From assembly GCA_963723495.1 (NCBI GenBank), contig CAVRQR010000015.1, positions 1 through 64,000 on the forward strand: a stretch of 64,000 nucleotides of DNA, in the 5' to 3' direction. The position numbers were made by a program, and so were the translations under genes. This DNA comes from Gp6-AA40 sp963723495 (lineage in GTDB: Bacteria; Acidobacteriota; Vicinamibacteria; Vicinamibacterales; UBA2999). Below the pieces are notes generated by a model. That model was not told where the DNA came from and searched no databases. It saw only the letters and a list, made by a program, of their open reading frames with translations. This document shows, in pieces, positions 21,480 to 30,649 of the stretch (positions are counted from its first letter, which is position 1; each line of letters starts with the position of its first letter).

Positions 21480-22211
21480 GTTCGTGTCCTCGCTCAGCCT
21501 CTGCGTCGGAAGGACATCCTCCGGACGTGAGAAGCCGCCGATGCACCAAGGGCAAGGCCGGTGCCGCTACCTTAGCTGATTGAGAGTGCTCAGAGCGCCG
21601 TGTGTGACGGCAGTTGCGACGTGATAGCGCGCGCATGTACACGTAGAACTGCGTCGACAATGCGTCGATGGCAACGACGTCACAAGGGGATCACCGAATC
21701 GTTATCTGGAAGGACCGGGACATTGCTCTGGACGCGGCCACACAACGCCAACGAGATCGCCAACCGACGTGCGTCAGAAGGGTCGCACCGATGAGCGGAA
21801 GAACGACTCGCATGCATTGACGACAGAGCCCGACGCGCCTTGTATCGACGCTCGAGTCAGGCTGAATCGCGGCTGGCCCGCCTGGGACACCTGCTGATCG
21901 AGAATCGCCATGGGCCTGATCGCCGATGCGATGGCCACCATCGCGGAGGGGTTCGGTGAACCCGAAGCTGCCACGTTGATGATGCTGAAGTTTTGTTGCA
22001 TGGTCGACGACTGGGACATGGCCGCATCAGGGCAGACCGGGACGTCTGGATAATGCCTGCGCCCTCGGGGACCACTTCCTGTAAGCGAACATCGTTCCGG
22101 TCGTCGGCAGACCTCCCCTGTCGATCTGCCAACGATTGCACACCCTGACACGCACTGCGCTTTGCACGGCGTTCAGCCTCCATCGGGAGGCGACCTGCGA
22201 ACGGAGCGCAT
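21480..22211. other. Gap without a supported gene
   Basis: About 730 bp upstream of the Kelch/Ig gene. A minus-strand frame at 21774-22151 is open (reads ASIRPMAILDQQVSQAGQ-like sequence in part) but has no recognisable domain and overlaps other short frames. The Kelch/Ig promoter should lie at its left end. Confidence 0.4.
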
Positions 22212-22460
22212 GTGAAGACGTCAGAGGCTCGCGGGAGGCACTCGGATCGGCGACCGGAGGTCTGCTGGCGCGTGACGACTGGAAACGGGTACCTGTTCGT
22301 CTGCTGCCTGCACGGCAATGGGCCCGACGTTGAAGTGCGGCTCACAATGGGCACAGACACCCTGGTCGACTCCCGAACCGTGGAGTCCATCGATCGGGCG
22401 AGGCGGCTTGCGCATCACTGGCTCCGGCTGGTGATCGCTGTTCCCCAGGGGTGGTCTTGA
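22212..22460 (+). CDS. Small conserved-type hypothetical protein
   Basis: An 82-residue frame from GTG 22212. The order CWRVTTGNGYLFVCCLHGNG, EVRLTMGTDTLVDSRTVESI and ARRLAHHWLRLVIA has the look of small proteins I recall with a C-rich beta strand followed by a helix that scores amphipathic and ends in a Trp. Function is unknown. It sits 4 bp before the PxKF-like frame. Confidence 0.5.
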   Translation: MKTSEARGRHSDRRPEVCWRVTTGNGYLFVCCLHGNGPDVEVRLTMGTDTLVDSRTVESIDRARRLAHHWLRLVIAVPQGWS

Positions 22461-22463
22461 CTC

Positions 22464-22709
22464 ATGGTGCGTCAGCCCCGCCCCTGTGCACATCCAGAAG
22501 TTGATCCACGCCATGCGCGTCAGCTCCTGGCGCGCGCCGCCGACTCTTCCCCACCAGGAGCCGTCGCTGAAGGTGGCACGATACTCCGCTATGACGGCAC
22601 CCAGTTCATTTTGAACTGGCAGACGCCGAAGGGCGCGAACCAGTGCTACCAGATCACGACGACGGCGCGCGATGGCTCCCAGCTGCCCGCATTTTTCAAG
22701 ACGAAGTAG
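22464..22709 (+). CDS. Orphan PxKF-like C-terminal module
   Basis: The last 45 residues (GGTILRYDGTQFILNWQTPK, then ANQCYQITTTARDGSQ and AFFKTK) match the end of PxKF/Ig-like modules that usually close large Kelch or PKD surface proteins. Here the domain is preceded only by a low-content stretch, so this is probably the tail of a lost or frameshifted larger gene. A hairpin follows 12 bp after the stop. Confidence 0.5.
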   Translation: MVRQPRPCAHPEVDPRHARQLLARAADSSPPGAVAEGGTILRYDGTQFILNWQTPKGANQCYQITTTARDGSQLPAFFKTK

Positions 22710-22720
22710 CCAACAGACGT

Positions 22721-22745
22721 CGAGGCGAACCGATAGTTCGCCTCG
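22721..22745 (+). terminator. Hairpin after the PxKF-like frame
   Basis: Perfect 10-bp stem CGAGGCGAAC / GTTCGCCTCG with a 5-base loop, starting 12 bp after the stop at 22709. No T-run follows. Confidence 0.65.
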
Positions 22746-23025
22746 CACCGAGCAGTGGGCGCCTGCCGTGCCCGGGCGTCGTCCTGCACGGGCCACTGCA
22801 AGTCACTCTATCCTTCAGCGGCGATCGGCTCACGGGTCGCAAATCTGTTGACGAAGTCGTCGGGCCACTTCCCTAAGATGTTCAAGAAGAGTGGCGCTCG
22901 GATACCGGATCAATCTCGTCGACAAGAATGCCGGCGGCCTTATCGAGCACAGAAGCTCGATGCCCATCGTCCGGACGGGAGACAGAACACGCATGTAGGT
23001 TGGACGGCGTTATAGTACGCCCATT

Positions 23026-24618
23026 GTGAAAATCGATACCGTCTCGTCGCGCTGGCTGATCGGGCTGCTCGCGGTCGTGCCGCTGTGCGGGTGTGTTGCG
23101 CTCGCTGCGTGCAACCGAGCACCGGCTGACGACAGCGCTTCGAGCAAGAGCACGCCGGCGTCATGCGAAACCCTTGCGGCCATCGCGCTGCCGAACACGA
23201 AGGTCACGACGGTAGAGCGCGTCGAGGCGGGCGCGTTTGTTGCGCCTCCTCTTCCCCCGGGGCCTCCCGTGTCAGTCGACTACAGCACGCTACCAGCGTT
23301 CTGCCGGGTGGCAGCGACTACCGCGCCGACGCCGGACTCGGCGATCAAGTTCGAAGTGTGGCTACCAGTCGAAGGATGGAACGGCAAGTTCGTTGCCGTC
23401 GGGAACGGCGGTTTTAGCGGCACCATTTTCCACTTCGACATGGCCGAGCCCCTGCGGCGCGGCTATGCGGTGGCCGGCAGCGACACGGGCCACGAGGGCG
23501 GCCTCGCGGACGCCAGCTTCGCAGTCGGGCACCCCGAGAAGCTCGTGGACTTCGCGTGGCGCGCCGTGCATGAGACGACCGTAAAGTCGAAAGCGATGGT
23601 CACGGCACTGTACTCGAAGCCCCCGCGGCGCTCCTACTGGATCGGCTGCTCGACCGGGGGGAGGCAGGGGCTCAAAGAGGCGCAGCGTTTCCCTGATGAC
23701 TTCGACGGCATCTCCGCTGGCGCCCCCGCGAACAACTGGGTTCCGCTGATGGCGTACGGAGCCACGGTGCAGCACCTCGTTACCGATCCCAAGGGCGGGC
23801 TCGCTCCGCCGCAGCTTACCCTGCTCAAAGAGGCCGCGATTGCGGCGTGCGACGTCCGCGACGGCGTCACGGATCGCGTCGTTGAGGATCCGCGAAGCTG
23901 CGCGTTCGATCCCGGGGCGCTCGCGTGCACAGCTGGCAAATCGTCGGCGTGTCTGACCCCAAGCCAGGTGGAGACTGCCCGCTCGATCTACGCGGGCATC
24001 GTCAATCTGCGCACCGGCGAAAAGATCTTCCCGGGACCGGCGCCGGCGGGCGAGCTTCAATGGGGCGCGTATGCACCGGGGGTCTTCCCGATCGCCGCGA
24101 ACTACTGGCGCGACCAGGTCACGGGCGATCCGAACTGGAGTCCGGCGAAGCTCGACCTGGACAAGGACCTGGCTCGCGCGAAATCGCTGGACACCGCAGA
24201 AGTCACGGCGACCGATCCAAACCTCTCAGCCTTCGTCACACGCCGCGGGAAGCTGCTGCTCTGGCACGGCTGGACGGACGGACTGATCCCGGCAGAGAAC
24301 ACCATCGACTACTACGAGAGCGTGCTGGCGACGACCGGCGCCGAGCAGGTCAATGACTCCGTGCGGCTCTTTATGGCGCCCGGCGTGGATCACTGCTCCG
24401 GCGGCGAAGGCGCGTTCATGATCGACACGCTCGGCGCAATTGACACATGGGTCGAGACCGGGAAGGCGCCCGAACAGCTCGTTGCCAGCCGTCCTCTCGC
24501 AGGCGGCGGCAGGCGCACTAGGCCGCTCTGCCCCTATCCGCAGGTCGCGCGCTATCGTGGCCAGGGCAGCACCGATGATGCGAGCAATTTCGCCTGCGAG
24601 CCACCTCCGCCACGCTGA
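23026..24618 (+). CDS. Tannase/feruloyl esterase family alpha/beta hydrolase (lipoprotein)
   Basis: A 530-residue intact frame. GTG 23026 gives MKIDTVSSRW and a hydrophobic signal with a lipobox-like CVALAAC near residue 29, so it is probably a lipoprotein acting outside the cytoplasm. The esterase fold shows the nucleophile in YWIGCSTGGRQGL (Ser), substrate-handling GWNGKFVAVGNGGFSG, the acid region LLLWHGWTDGLIP and the catalytic His in GVDHCSGGEG. Substrate class is aromatic-acid esters, but the family is broad and the exact ester cannot be read from sequence. A second family member is at 57120-58702. Confidence 0.93.
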   Translation: MKIDTVSSRWLIGLLAVVPLCGCVALAACNRAPADDSASSKSTPASCETLAAIALPNTKVTTVERVEAGAFVAPPLPPGPPVSVDYSTLPAFCRVAATTAPTPDSAIKFEVWLPVEGWNGKFVAVGNGGFSGTIFHFDMAEPLRRGYAVAGSDTGHEGGLADASFAVGHPEKLVDFAWRAVHETTVKSKAMVTALYSKPPRRSYWIGCSTGGRQGLKEAQRFPDDFDGISAGAPANNWVPLMAYGATVQHLVTDPKGGLAPPQLTLLKEAAIAACDVRDGVTDRVVEDPRSCAFDPGALACTAGKSSACLTPSQVETARSIYAGIVNLRTGEKIFPGPAPAGELQWGAYAPGVFPIAANYWRDQVTGDPNWSPAKLDLDKDLARAKSLDTAEVTATDPNLSAFVTRRGKLLLWHGWTDGLIPAENTIDYYESVLATTGAEQVNDSVRLFMAPGVDHCSGGEGAFMIDTLGAIDTWVETGKAPEQLVASRPLAGGGRRTRPLCPYPQVARYRGQGSTDDASNFACEPPPPR

Positions 24619-24729
24619 AGCACCTGTCGCCTCTTGTCGTGACTCGCTATATTCACTTTCAGAAGAGGCTCGAGTTCACTTGCGCGAGATGGCGGCGGCG
24701 ACGCTGGTACCCATGCTTCGCCCGAGCGA

Positions 24730-24802
24730 ATCGGCGGAATGTTGGCGGGAAACGTCGTGTCGGTTGGGATGGCGTCCCCGGGGGGAACTGTCGCAAGGGA
24801 CC
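24730..24802 (+). repeat. 73-bp dispersed repeat, copy 2
   Basis: Gapless partner of 12384-12456 (about 57 of 73 identical). It lies between the convergent 3' ends of the tannase and dehydrogenase genes, so it is not obviously a promoter. Confidence 0.65.
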
Positions 24803-24856
24803 CCATGGCGCATCCCGTTTGCCGACGAGCTCATCATAGCCGCATAGCTGGCCTTT

Positions 24857-24900
24857 TATGTACATGGATTCCTTCAGCTATGTACATGGATTCCTTCAGC
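24857..24900. repeat. 22-bp exact tandem repeat containing TGTACA
   Basis: TATGTACATGGATTCCTTCAGC occurs twice in immediate succession (24857-24878 and 24879-24900). Each unit contains the palindrome ATGTACAT. It lies 55 bp beyond the 3' end of the dehydrogenase gene. Confidence 0.85.
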
Positions 24901-24954
24901 GGGTGCGTGGGAAACCTGCAAGCCGGTGCACTGAAGGTCAAGACCTCGCTGCGC

Positions 24955-26001
24955 TCATGCCTCCGCGAACTGGATGACCACCTTGATGTCGTCCGGCTGA
25001 CGCTGGAGGGCTCGCACGAAGGACTCGGGCCCCTCGCGCCGCGTGATGAGTCTGCCGAGCCAGGAGCGATCCGCACGCGCCAGCACCTGTGCCGCCTTGT
25101 ACCAGTGTCGTCTGTTCGCGTTCACGCTGCCGACGACGACGTTGTTCTGGAGCACCATAGCCGCGGCCACATCTGCGGTGAAGCCCGTCGTGCGGCCTCC
25201 GCTGCCGACGCCCGTGAGGCAGACGACTCCGCCGGCCGAGGCCACGTGGAGGCAGTCGGCGATGACTTGGCCAACGCCGGTGCACTCGACAATGACGTCG
25301 GGGTTGAAGCCGACATCCGTAGCGCGCCCGGTGTGGTACGTCGCCCCCAAGGCGCGAACGAGATCGGGCTTCGAGCCCGACACAGCGCGGTCCAATACGT
25401 GCACGTCCAAGCCGTGCTGACGGCCGACCAGCGCCGCCAGCAGGCCGATGGGCCCCGCGCCTGTGACGAGCACGTGACGCGGCTCCCAGAAGGCCCGCTG
25501 CCCGACCGCCTGCACCTGCTCCCAGGCCTTGGTGACGACCGTGGTGGGCTCGAGCAGCACGCCGAGGAGACCGAGCGAGCGGTCCACCTTCATGGCGTAC
25601 TCCGGCTCGATTCGCCACCGTTCGGACATGAAGCCGTCAATCTGCTTGATGCCGCGCTCCGTGTACTGGCCATTGCGGCACATGTCCCATTCACCTACCG
25701 CGCAGTTGGGACAGGGCACGGGGTCGGGACGGCGCACGATGCCGACGACCAGGTCGCCTTTCTGCAGACCGCCGGTCGGGCCTGGGTCGAGAACCCGGCC
25801 GAGCGATTCGTGCCCGAGCACCAGTCGCGTCCTGCCCGGCGGCGCCCAGCCGTACTTGCCTTCGATGATCTCGACGTCCGTCCCGCAGACGCCGACGGCG
25901 ACGGCTTCGACGAGCACTGAACCATTGTGCACGTCGGGCGCGGGTATGTCCTCGAGGCGAGCGCTCCCGGGCTTGTGTGGTTCGACGGTGATGGCCTTCA
26001 T
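24955..26001 (-). CDS. Zinc-dependent glucose 1-dehydrogenase-like MDR enzyme
   Basis: Medium-chain dehydrogenase of about 348 residues. ATG 26001 (MKAITVEPHKPGSARLE) is chosen because the conserved N-terminus starts there. Catalytic zinc region CGTDVEI with downstream GHES, structural zinc-type cluster PCPNCAVGEWDMC, and the NAD(P)-binding GAGPIGLLAAL are all present. The pattern GHESLGRVLDPG, NGQYTERGI and EPTTVVTKAWEQ is that of archaeal/bacterial glucose dehydrogenases that oxidise D-glucose to gluconolactone. It lies 23 bp downstream of the SMP-30 lactonase gene, which supports the sugar role. Other aldoses are possible substrates. Confidence 0.9.
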   Translation of the reverse strand: MKAITVEPHKPGSARLEDIPAPDVHNGSVLVEAVAVGVCGTDVEIIEGKYGWAPPGRTRLVLGHESLGRVLDPGPTGGLQKGDLVVGIVRRPDPVPCPNCAVGEWDMCRNGQYTERGIKQIDGFMSERWRIEPEYAMKVDRSLGLLGVLLEPTTVVTKAWEQVQAVGQRAFWEPRHVLVTGAGPIGLLAALVGRQHGLDVHVLDRAVSGSKPDLVRALGATYHTGRATDVGFNPDVIVECTGVGQVIADCLHVASAGGVVCLTGVGSGGRTTGFTADVAAAMVLQNNVVVGSVNANRRHWYKAAQVLARADRSWLGRLITRREGPESFVRALQRQPDDIKVVIQFAEA

Positions 26002-26024
26002 CTGCGTGCGTTTCTCCGTGGTAG

Positions 26025-26879
26025 TTACTTCGCAGTGTTTGCGCCCCTGACGCGCATCCTGATGCCATAGAGACCGGTGCTCGCCGTGATGAAGAGCGTC
26101 TGGCGATCCTTGCCACCGAAGGCGACGTTGGCCGTCCACTTCTCGCCGGGTACCCGGATGTGATCGATCTGCCGGCCATGCGAGTCGAACACCATCACGC
26201 CGTCCCCCGTCAGAAAGAGGTGGCCCTCATCGTCCAAGGTCATCCCGTCGGAGCCCTGCTCGACGACGAGGGTCTTGCCGGACAGGTTCCCATCAGGCGC
26301 GATGTCGTACCGGTAGGTCTGGTCCGCTTCGATGTCCGATACGAACAAGCTCCTGCCGTCTGGCGTGCCGATGATGCCATTCGGCTTTGTCAGGTCCGTG
26401 ATCACCCGCACCAGGCGCTGACGGTCGGCGGACAGGAAGTACACGTGCTGCCCGTCCTGGGGCATCGCGTCGTGCGTCCACCAGGGCCGCGGATAGAACG
26501 GATCGGTGAAGTAGAGTGCGCCGTCGGGACGTACCCAGACATCGTTGGGGCCGTTCAAGGCCCTGTTGCCGTACGCGTCGAGCAGCACAGTGGTCCTGCC
26601 GTCCGGCGCGATGGACCACAGGGCGGTCTTCTCGTCGGCGCAGGCGATCAGATCCCCTCCCGGGGCGAAGTACATGCCGTTAGCGCGGCCTGCAGGCTGG
26701 AGAAGCGTGGACAGCCGGCCCTCCGTGCTCCATTTCAGGATGCGGTCATTGGGCTGGTCGGTGAACAGCACGTTCCCATCCGCATCGCACGTAGGTCCCT
26801 CCGTGAACGCGAAGCCGCCAGCCACCTTCTCGACGGTCGCCTCAGGCGCAACCACGCGCTCCCCGGTTCTCCATGGCAT
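26025..26879 (-). CDS. SMP-30/gluconolactonase-like lactonase
   Basis: A 284-residue six-bladed beta-propeller of the SGL family. Metal-site residues are visible: Glu in FTEGPTCDADGN, Asn/Asp in LNGPNDVWVRPDGALYFTDP, Asn in LTKPNGII and Asp in EQGSDGMTLDDEG. No signal peptide is seen, so it is probably cytoplasmic. It would hydrolyse gluconolactone made by the dehydrogenase immediately downstream (23 bp), an arrangement seen in non-phosphorylative glucose oxidation. Confidence 0.92.
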   Translation of the reverse strand: MPWRTGERVVAPEATVEKVAGGFAFTEGPTCDADGNVLFTDQPNDRILKWSTEGRLSTLLQPAGRANGMYFAPGGDLIACADEKTALWSIAPDGRTTVLLDAYGNRALNGPNDVWVRPDGALYFTDPFYPRPWWTHDAMPQDGQHVYFLSADRQRLVRVITDLTKPNGIIGTPDGRSLFVSDIEADQTYRYDIAPDGNLSGKTLVVEQGSDGMTLDDEGHLFLTGDGVMVFDSHGRQIDHIRVPGEKWTANVAFGGKDRQTLFITASTGLYGIRMRVRGANTAK

Positions 26880-27297
26880 GGTGGCCTCCCCGGCGCAGGT
26901 GCGACCGCTGACCTGTCGTCAGAATCACAATGCTACCCTGCGCGGCCCGACCCCGATTCCGCGAGACGAAAAAGCCGGTAAAACCTCGCGGACGTCCTGT
27001 AAGAGAGTCGGCACAGCGCGGCCCGATCAGAAATGAGTTAATCATTCATCTAACTCGCGCGGGTACGGTAAGCAACGAAGAGCAAGCATTTCTCGCATCG
27101 ATTGCTCTCAGGCGGCATTGGACCAGTACGCAGATCCCGCGGAGGTCTGCTCATTGCCGCGCTCGGTGTCGGTGCGATCGATTCCGGCCTCCCTACGAAG
27201 CACGAGTAGGGTCACGTGACCGCTCTTTGACAGCTGAATATCGACAGAGGCTCCGACTGCGGCCTTGTCCCTACAGAGTCGGGCACATGCGACTTTT
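26880..27297. other. Gap without a supported gene
   Basis: About 420 bp upstream of the lactonase operon. It presumably contains the operon promoter near its left end. Short frames on both strands have no recognisable content. Confidence 0.4.
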
Positions 27298-27648
27298 GAT
27301 TTGCCAGAGCAGCGAGAACAGCGTCCGGGTCGAGGCAGACTCCCGTGAAAGCGGCGTATCAATGCGCGCGATTTCGTGACGCGTGATTTGCAGCTCCGTA
27401 TTCGCCTTGGGGTCTTCGGAATGCCGAATGCGCGGGCACACTGCCCGTATTGCAACAGCCAGGCTGTGAGAGATCTAGGAGATGTCCTCCGCCTTCCCGG
27501 CGTCGATTTGTTCCAGTGCCGTACATTCCTCGAGATATGGCTCGTCCCGAAAAATCAGCATTGGCCGCCGAGTCAGGACTCGCTAGGACCCCTAGTCTCT
27601 GGACCCAAGAAACCCAAAGGAGACTGATCCTCTCGAACCTACGGGTTC
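27298..27648 (+). repeat. Duplicated zinc-ribbon module, copy 1
   Basis: About 350 bp repeated, on the other strand, at 44270-45793 where the second copy is split by an IS630 element. Similarity starts at GATTTGCCAGAGC, continues through a small zinc-ribbon gene, and ends at a conserved hairpin-like block (AAACCC-AGG ... CCT-GGGTT) finishing CCTACGGGTTC. Conservation outside the coding part shows that a unit larger than the gene was copied. Confidence 0.8.
27376..27627 (+). CDS. Tiny zinc-ribbon protein, copy 1
   Basis: About 68-83 residues depending on start (GTG 27376, or ATG 27421 at MPNARAHC). Core reads HCPYCNSQAVRDLGDVLRLP, then LFQCRTFLEIW and VPKNQHWPPS. The first CxxC is intact; the second would be CRTC as in the copy at 45.6 kb but here reads CRTF, so this copy has lost one zinc ligand. 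Function unknown; belongs with similar tiny proteins at 41870-42043 and 45477-45713. Confidence 0.65.
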   Translation: MTRDLQLRIRLGVFGMPNARAHCPYCNSQAVRDLGDVLRLPGVDLFQCRTFLEIWLVPKNQHWPPSQDSLGPLVSGPKKPKGD

Positions 27649-27949
27649 CGCAGCTAGGCGCTGACTCTGTAACAGGAGGATGCCGCTTCGACCGTGACCC
27701 CCACCGCTGGAGATAAAGACGAGCGATGAGTCAGAAGTCGAAGCCGAGCGCCACGATCTCGCCGGTCAGCGCCCAGAGCTCGTCGTCAAGCTCAAAGCGC
27801 TGTGGGCTGCGTGGGAAAAAGCATACCCCAGCGGTAGCGTGAAACGAGCGCGACCCGCTGATAGTTCTTGGCTGCTAGTCGCGAGTAGTGGCGTATTGTT
27901 TGCGATCGCCTGCGGCGCCGGTAGAAATACCCTTGGCACTCCTAAGAGA

Positions 27950-28290
27950 CTATCCTCCGAGCACCTCACCCGTCTCGCGATTGAAGTGGGTAAACCTAAG
28001 TTGGTCGGCACGTTGACGCAAACGGCGGAGGATGCGGGCGCGCTGTTGGCATCGTACACATCGGCACCCGGATCGCGATAGACGAAGTCGCCCTTGAGTG
28101 TGTGGTAAAGCAGGATGGCGAGCTTGCGCGCGGTGCGTCTGTGTGCGGCCCAGGCTTGTGGCGGGGAGACGCAGGATAGCGGCCGCGCGATTCGCAGAGG
28201 GCTGGGTGCGCGCGCTGAGCAGCCGGCTCCGAGACCTTGTTTTTGGGCGCGAGCGTCAGCCAGGACGTGAAGTGCTGCTGGTCTCGCCAC
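27950..28290 (-). pseudogene. IS110/IS1111-type transposase C-terminal remnant
   Basis: Read across frames, the minus strand gives HFTSWLTLAPKNKVS, SARTQPSANRAAAILRLPAT, RKLAILLYHTLKGDFVYRDP, GADVYD and finally RLRQRADQLRFTHFNRETGE before a stop at 27950-27952. This order matches the Transposase_20 and C-terminal part of IS110-family DEDD transposases. The N-terminal catalytic region is absent, and the fragment abuts gntK. Confidence 0.7.
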
Positions 28291-28306
28291 GACCCCTAGC
28301 ACGCGA

Positions 28307-28786
28307 TCAGATTCCGAACGTGCTGCGTATACGTGCGACGAGAGCATCGACGGACAGCGCCGCGTCGAGCGCGAGCACGTGTGAGGGAGGTTCGAGCGTG
28401 GCGAGCTGGCTCTCGAGGAGCGCCACACCGGCGAAGTGATTGGGCCGCTGCAGTCGCGCTTGGAGGATGTCAGCATCAGCACTCAGGAATACAAACCGCG
28501 TGGGCAGACCCCGGGAGAGCACGTCGCGGTACCGCTGCTTCAGCGCCGAACAGGCGATTACGGCACGCTCGTTTCGGTTGGCCGCGCGGACGATGATGGC
28601 GCGCACCCGTTCAAGCCACGGCTGCCGCATCCTGTCGGTAAGCGCCTCCCCGCGGCGCATGCGCTCTCGATCTTCCGGCGCATGCAGGTCATCCGCATCG
28701 TAGAAGGCCCAGCCTAGCGTCTCGGCCAAGGCCCGGCCCACGGTGGTCTTGCCCACGCCGGCCACGCCAATGATCACAATAATCAT
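28307..28786 (-). CDS. gntK: Gluconokinase
   Basis: A 159-residue GntK-type P-loop kinase that phosphorylates D-gluconate to 6-phosphogluconate. Walker A is GVAGVGKTT at residues 7-15, followed by FYDADDLHAPEDRERM (substrate-binding), LTDRMRQPWL, ACSALKQRYRD and LQARLQRPNHFAG. Length and motif order match the family. It acts in the cytoplasm and completes the route begun by the dehydrogenase and lactonase 1.4 kb away on the same strand; the intervening IS110 relic and repeat copy suggest the three were once closer. Confidence 0.93.
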   Translation of the reverse strand: MIIVIIGVAGVGKTTVGRALAETLGWAFYDADDLHAPEDRERMRRGEALTDRMRQPWLERVRAIIVRAANRNERAVIACSALKQRYRDVLSRGLPTRFVFLSADADILQARLQRPNHFAGVALLESQLATLEPPSHVLALDAALSVDALVARIRSTFGI

Positions 28787-28873
28787 CGCTAACGTGTGGC
28801 TGAACCGGATGATGCAGCCGTGCGTGTTCTCGCAGGCGTCGCAGCCGCTGCTGCTGACCAGTAGGATGAGAGA

Positions 28874-30503
28874 ATGCGTGCGGCAGCCATGTGGTGGAAC
28901 CAGGCGGTCTTCTACGAGATATACATCAGGAGCTTTCAGGATTCGAACGATGACGGCATTGGTGATTTGAACGGCATCACGTCACGGCTCGACTATCTTC
29001 AGGATCTCGGTGTGAACGCGCTCTGGATCACGCCTTTCTATCCGTCCCCCCAGGTCGATTTCGGCTACGACGTCGCCGACCACGAGAACGTGGACCCGCT
29101 GTTCGGCACACTCGCCGATTTCGACCGCCTCGTGTCGGAGGCGCATCGCCGCGAGATCAGGATCGTCATCGATGTAGTTCTGAATCACACGTCCGATCAG
29201 CATCCGTTCTTCCAGGCGTCGCGCACGTCGCGTGCCTCCGCGTATCGCGACTGGTACGTCTGGCGTGATGGCGTTTCCCCCGAGAGGCCGCCGAACAACT
29301 GGGAATCTGCGTTTGGCGGGCCGGCATGGACCTATGACATCGACACAGGCCAATGGTATTACCACTTCTTCTACAAGGAGCAGCCGGATCTGAACTGGCG
29401 CAATCCGGAGGTCGAGCAGCGGATGTTCGGCACGTTGGCTTTCTGGCTCGACCGTGGCGTGGATGGGTTCCGCCTGGATGCTGTGAACACCCTCTTCGAG
29501 GACCCTGAGTTTCGCGACAATCCGCCGCTGTGCACGCCACGCGTGACGCTCACAGGGGTCTCTACCCAAGATTTCATCTACACGCGACGACTCCCTGAAG
29601 TGCACGAGGTGTTGCGGCGGTTGCGTGCCTTCGCGGATCACCGCGCCCCTGGCGCGGTCCTGATCAGCGAAGCGTACGTGGACGCGGTCGCGGACCTGGT
29701 ACTGTTTTACGGAGAGGATGACGAGATGCACCTGCCGTTCAATTTTTTCCTGGCGCAGGTACCCGCGCTCGCCGCTGCTTTATTCAGGCAGGCGGTCGAA
29801 GACGTGGAAGATGCCTGCGGCGATCGGTGGCCGACGCTCGGTACTGAACAACCACGATATCGCCCGCGCATGCGATCGCTTCGGTCACACGGATGACGGT
29901 GATGCCGTTGCGAAGCTGCTTGCGACGATGCTCCTGACGCTGCGGGGAACGCCGTTCATGTACTACGGGGAGGAAATCGGGATGCGGACGCATGAACCGT
30001 CCGCCCCTGAGGAGGTGCGTGACCCTGTCGGGAAGACCTTCTGGCCCGTGTACAAGGGCCGCGATGGCGCGCGCCGACCAATGCAATGGGACCGAGTGCC
30101 CGGCGGCGGCTTCACGCATGGGACGCCGTGGCTGCCGCTATCACCCGACGCCCTGCAGCGGAATGTGGGCGCCCAGGCCGCCGATTCCACCGCCGTTCTC
30201 AGTTTCTATCGCGCACTCATTCGCTTGCGGCGCACGTGCACGGCGCTTCAACGGGGGCGGTATCGAACGGTGCGCTCCCATCCGGACGTGTTCGCGTACG
30301 TGAGACAGAGCAGCAGTCAAGAGGTTGTGATTGCGCTCAATATGGGCGCCCATGCGCGCGAGGCGGCCCTGGACGCCCTCAGCGGCTCTGAGTGGCGGGT
30401 GCTGTTGAGCAGCCGCCGCGGCACCGCGGAGCCTCTCGACGTGAATCGCCTGCACCTGGGCGCGTTTGAGGCTCTCCTGATGGAGCGCGTATCTGACGTG
30501 TGA
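28874..30503 (+). CDS. GH13 alpha-glucosidase / trehalose-type glucosidase, one frameshift
   Basis: About 540 residues. ATG 28874 follows a purine-rich stretch (GGATGAGAGA); ATG 28889 (MWWNQAVFYEIYIRSF) is an alternative. The (beta/alpha)8 motifs are: VDFGYDVADHENVDP, IDVVLNHTSDQHPFF, the nucleophile in GFRLDAVNTL, the acid/base in LISEAYV and the transition-state Asp in LNNHDIARA. The frame changes near 29845 just before the last motif. YYGEEIGM and a C-terminal beta domain follow. The signature QDLGVNALWITPFYPSP is typical of oligo-1,6- and alpha-glucosidases. No signal peptide, so it acts on imported oligosaccharides. It could feed glucose to the oxidation genes upstream. Confidence 0.9.
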
Positions 30504-30649
30504 ATCGTGTCGTACTGACCACAGTTCGCTCACTGTACGAGCGGCTGGTCCGGCCGTTAACGTGTAACCTGAGACTGCGGACGGAAGGGCCGTCCTAGAG
30601 CACCAGGTGCTGCGAATGCTCGGTCAGTGGTGCGAGCTGCTGGCGACGA

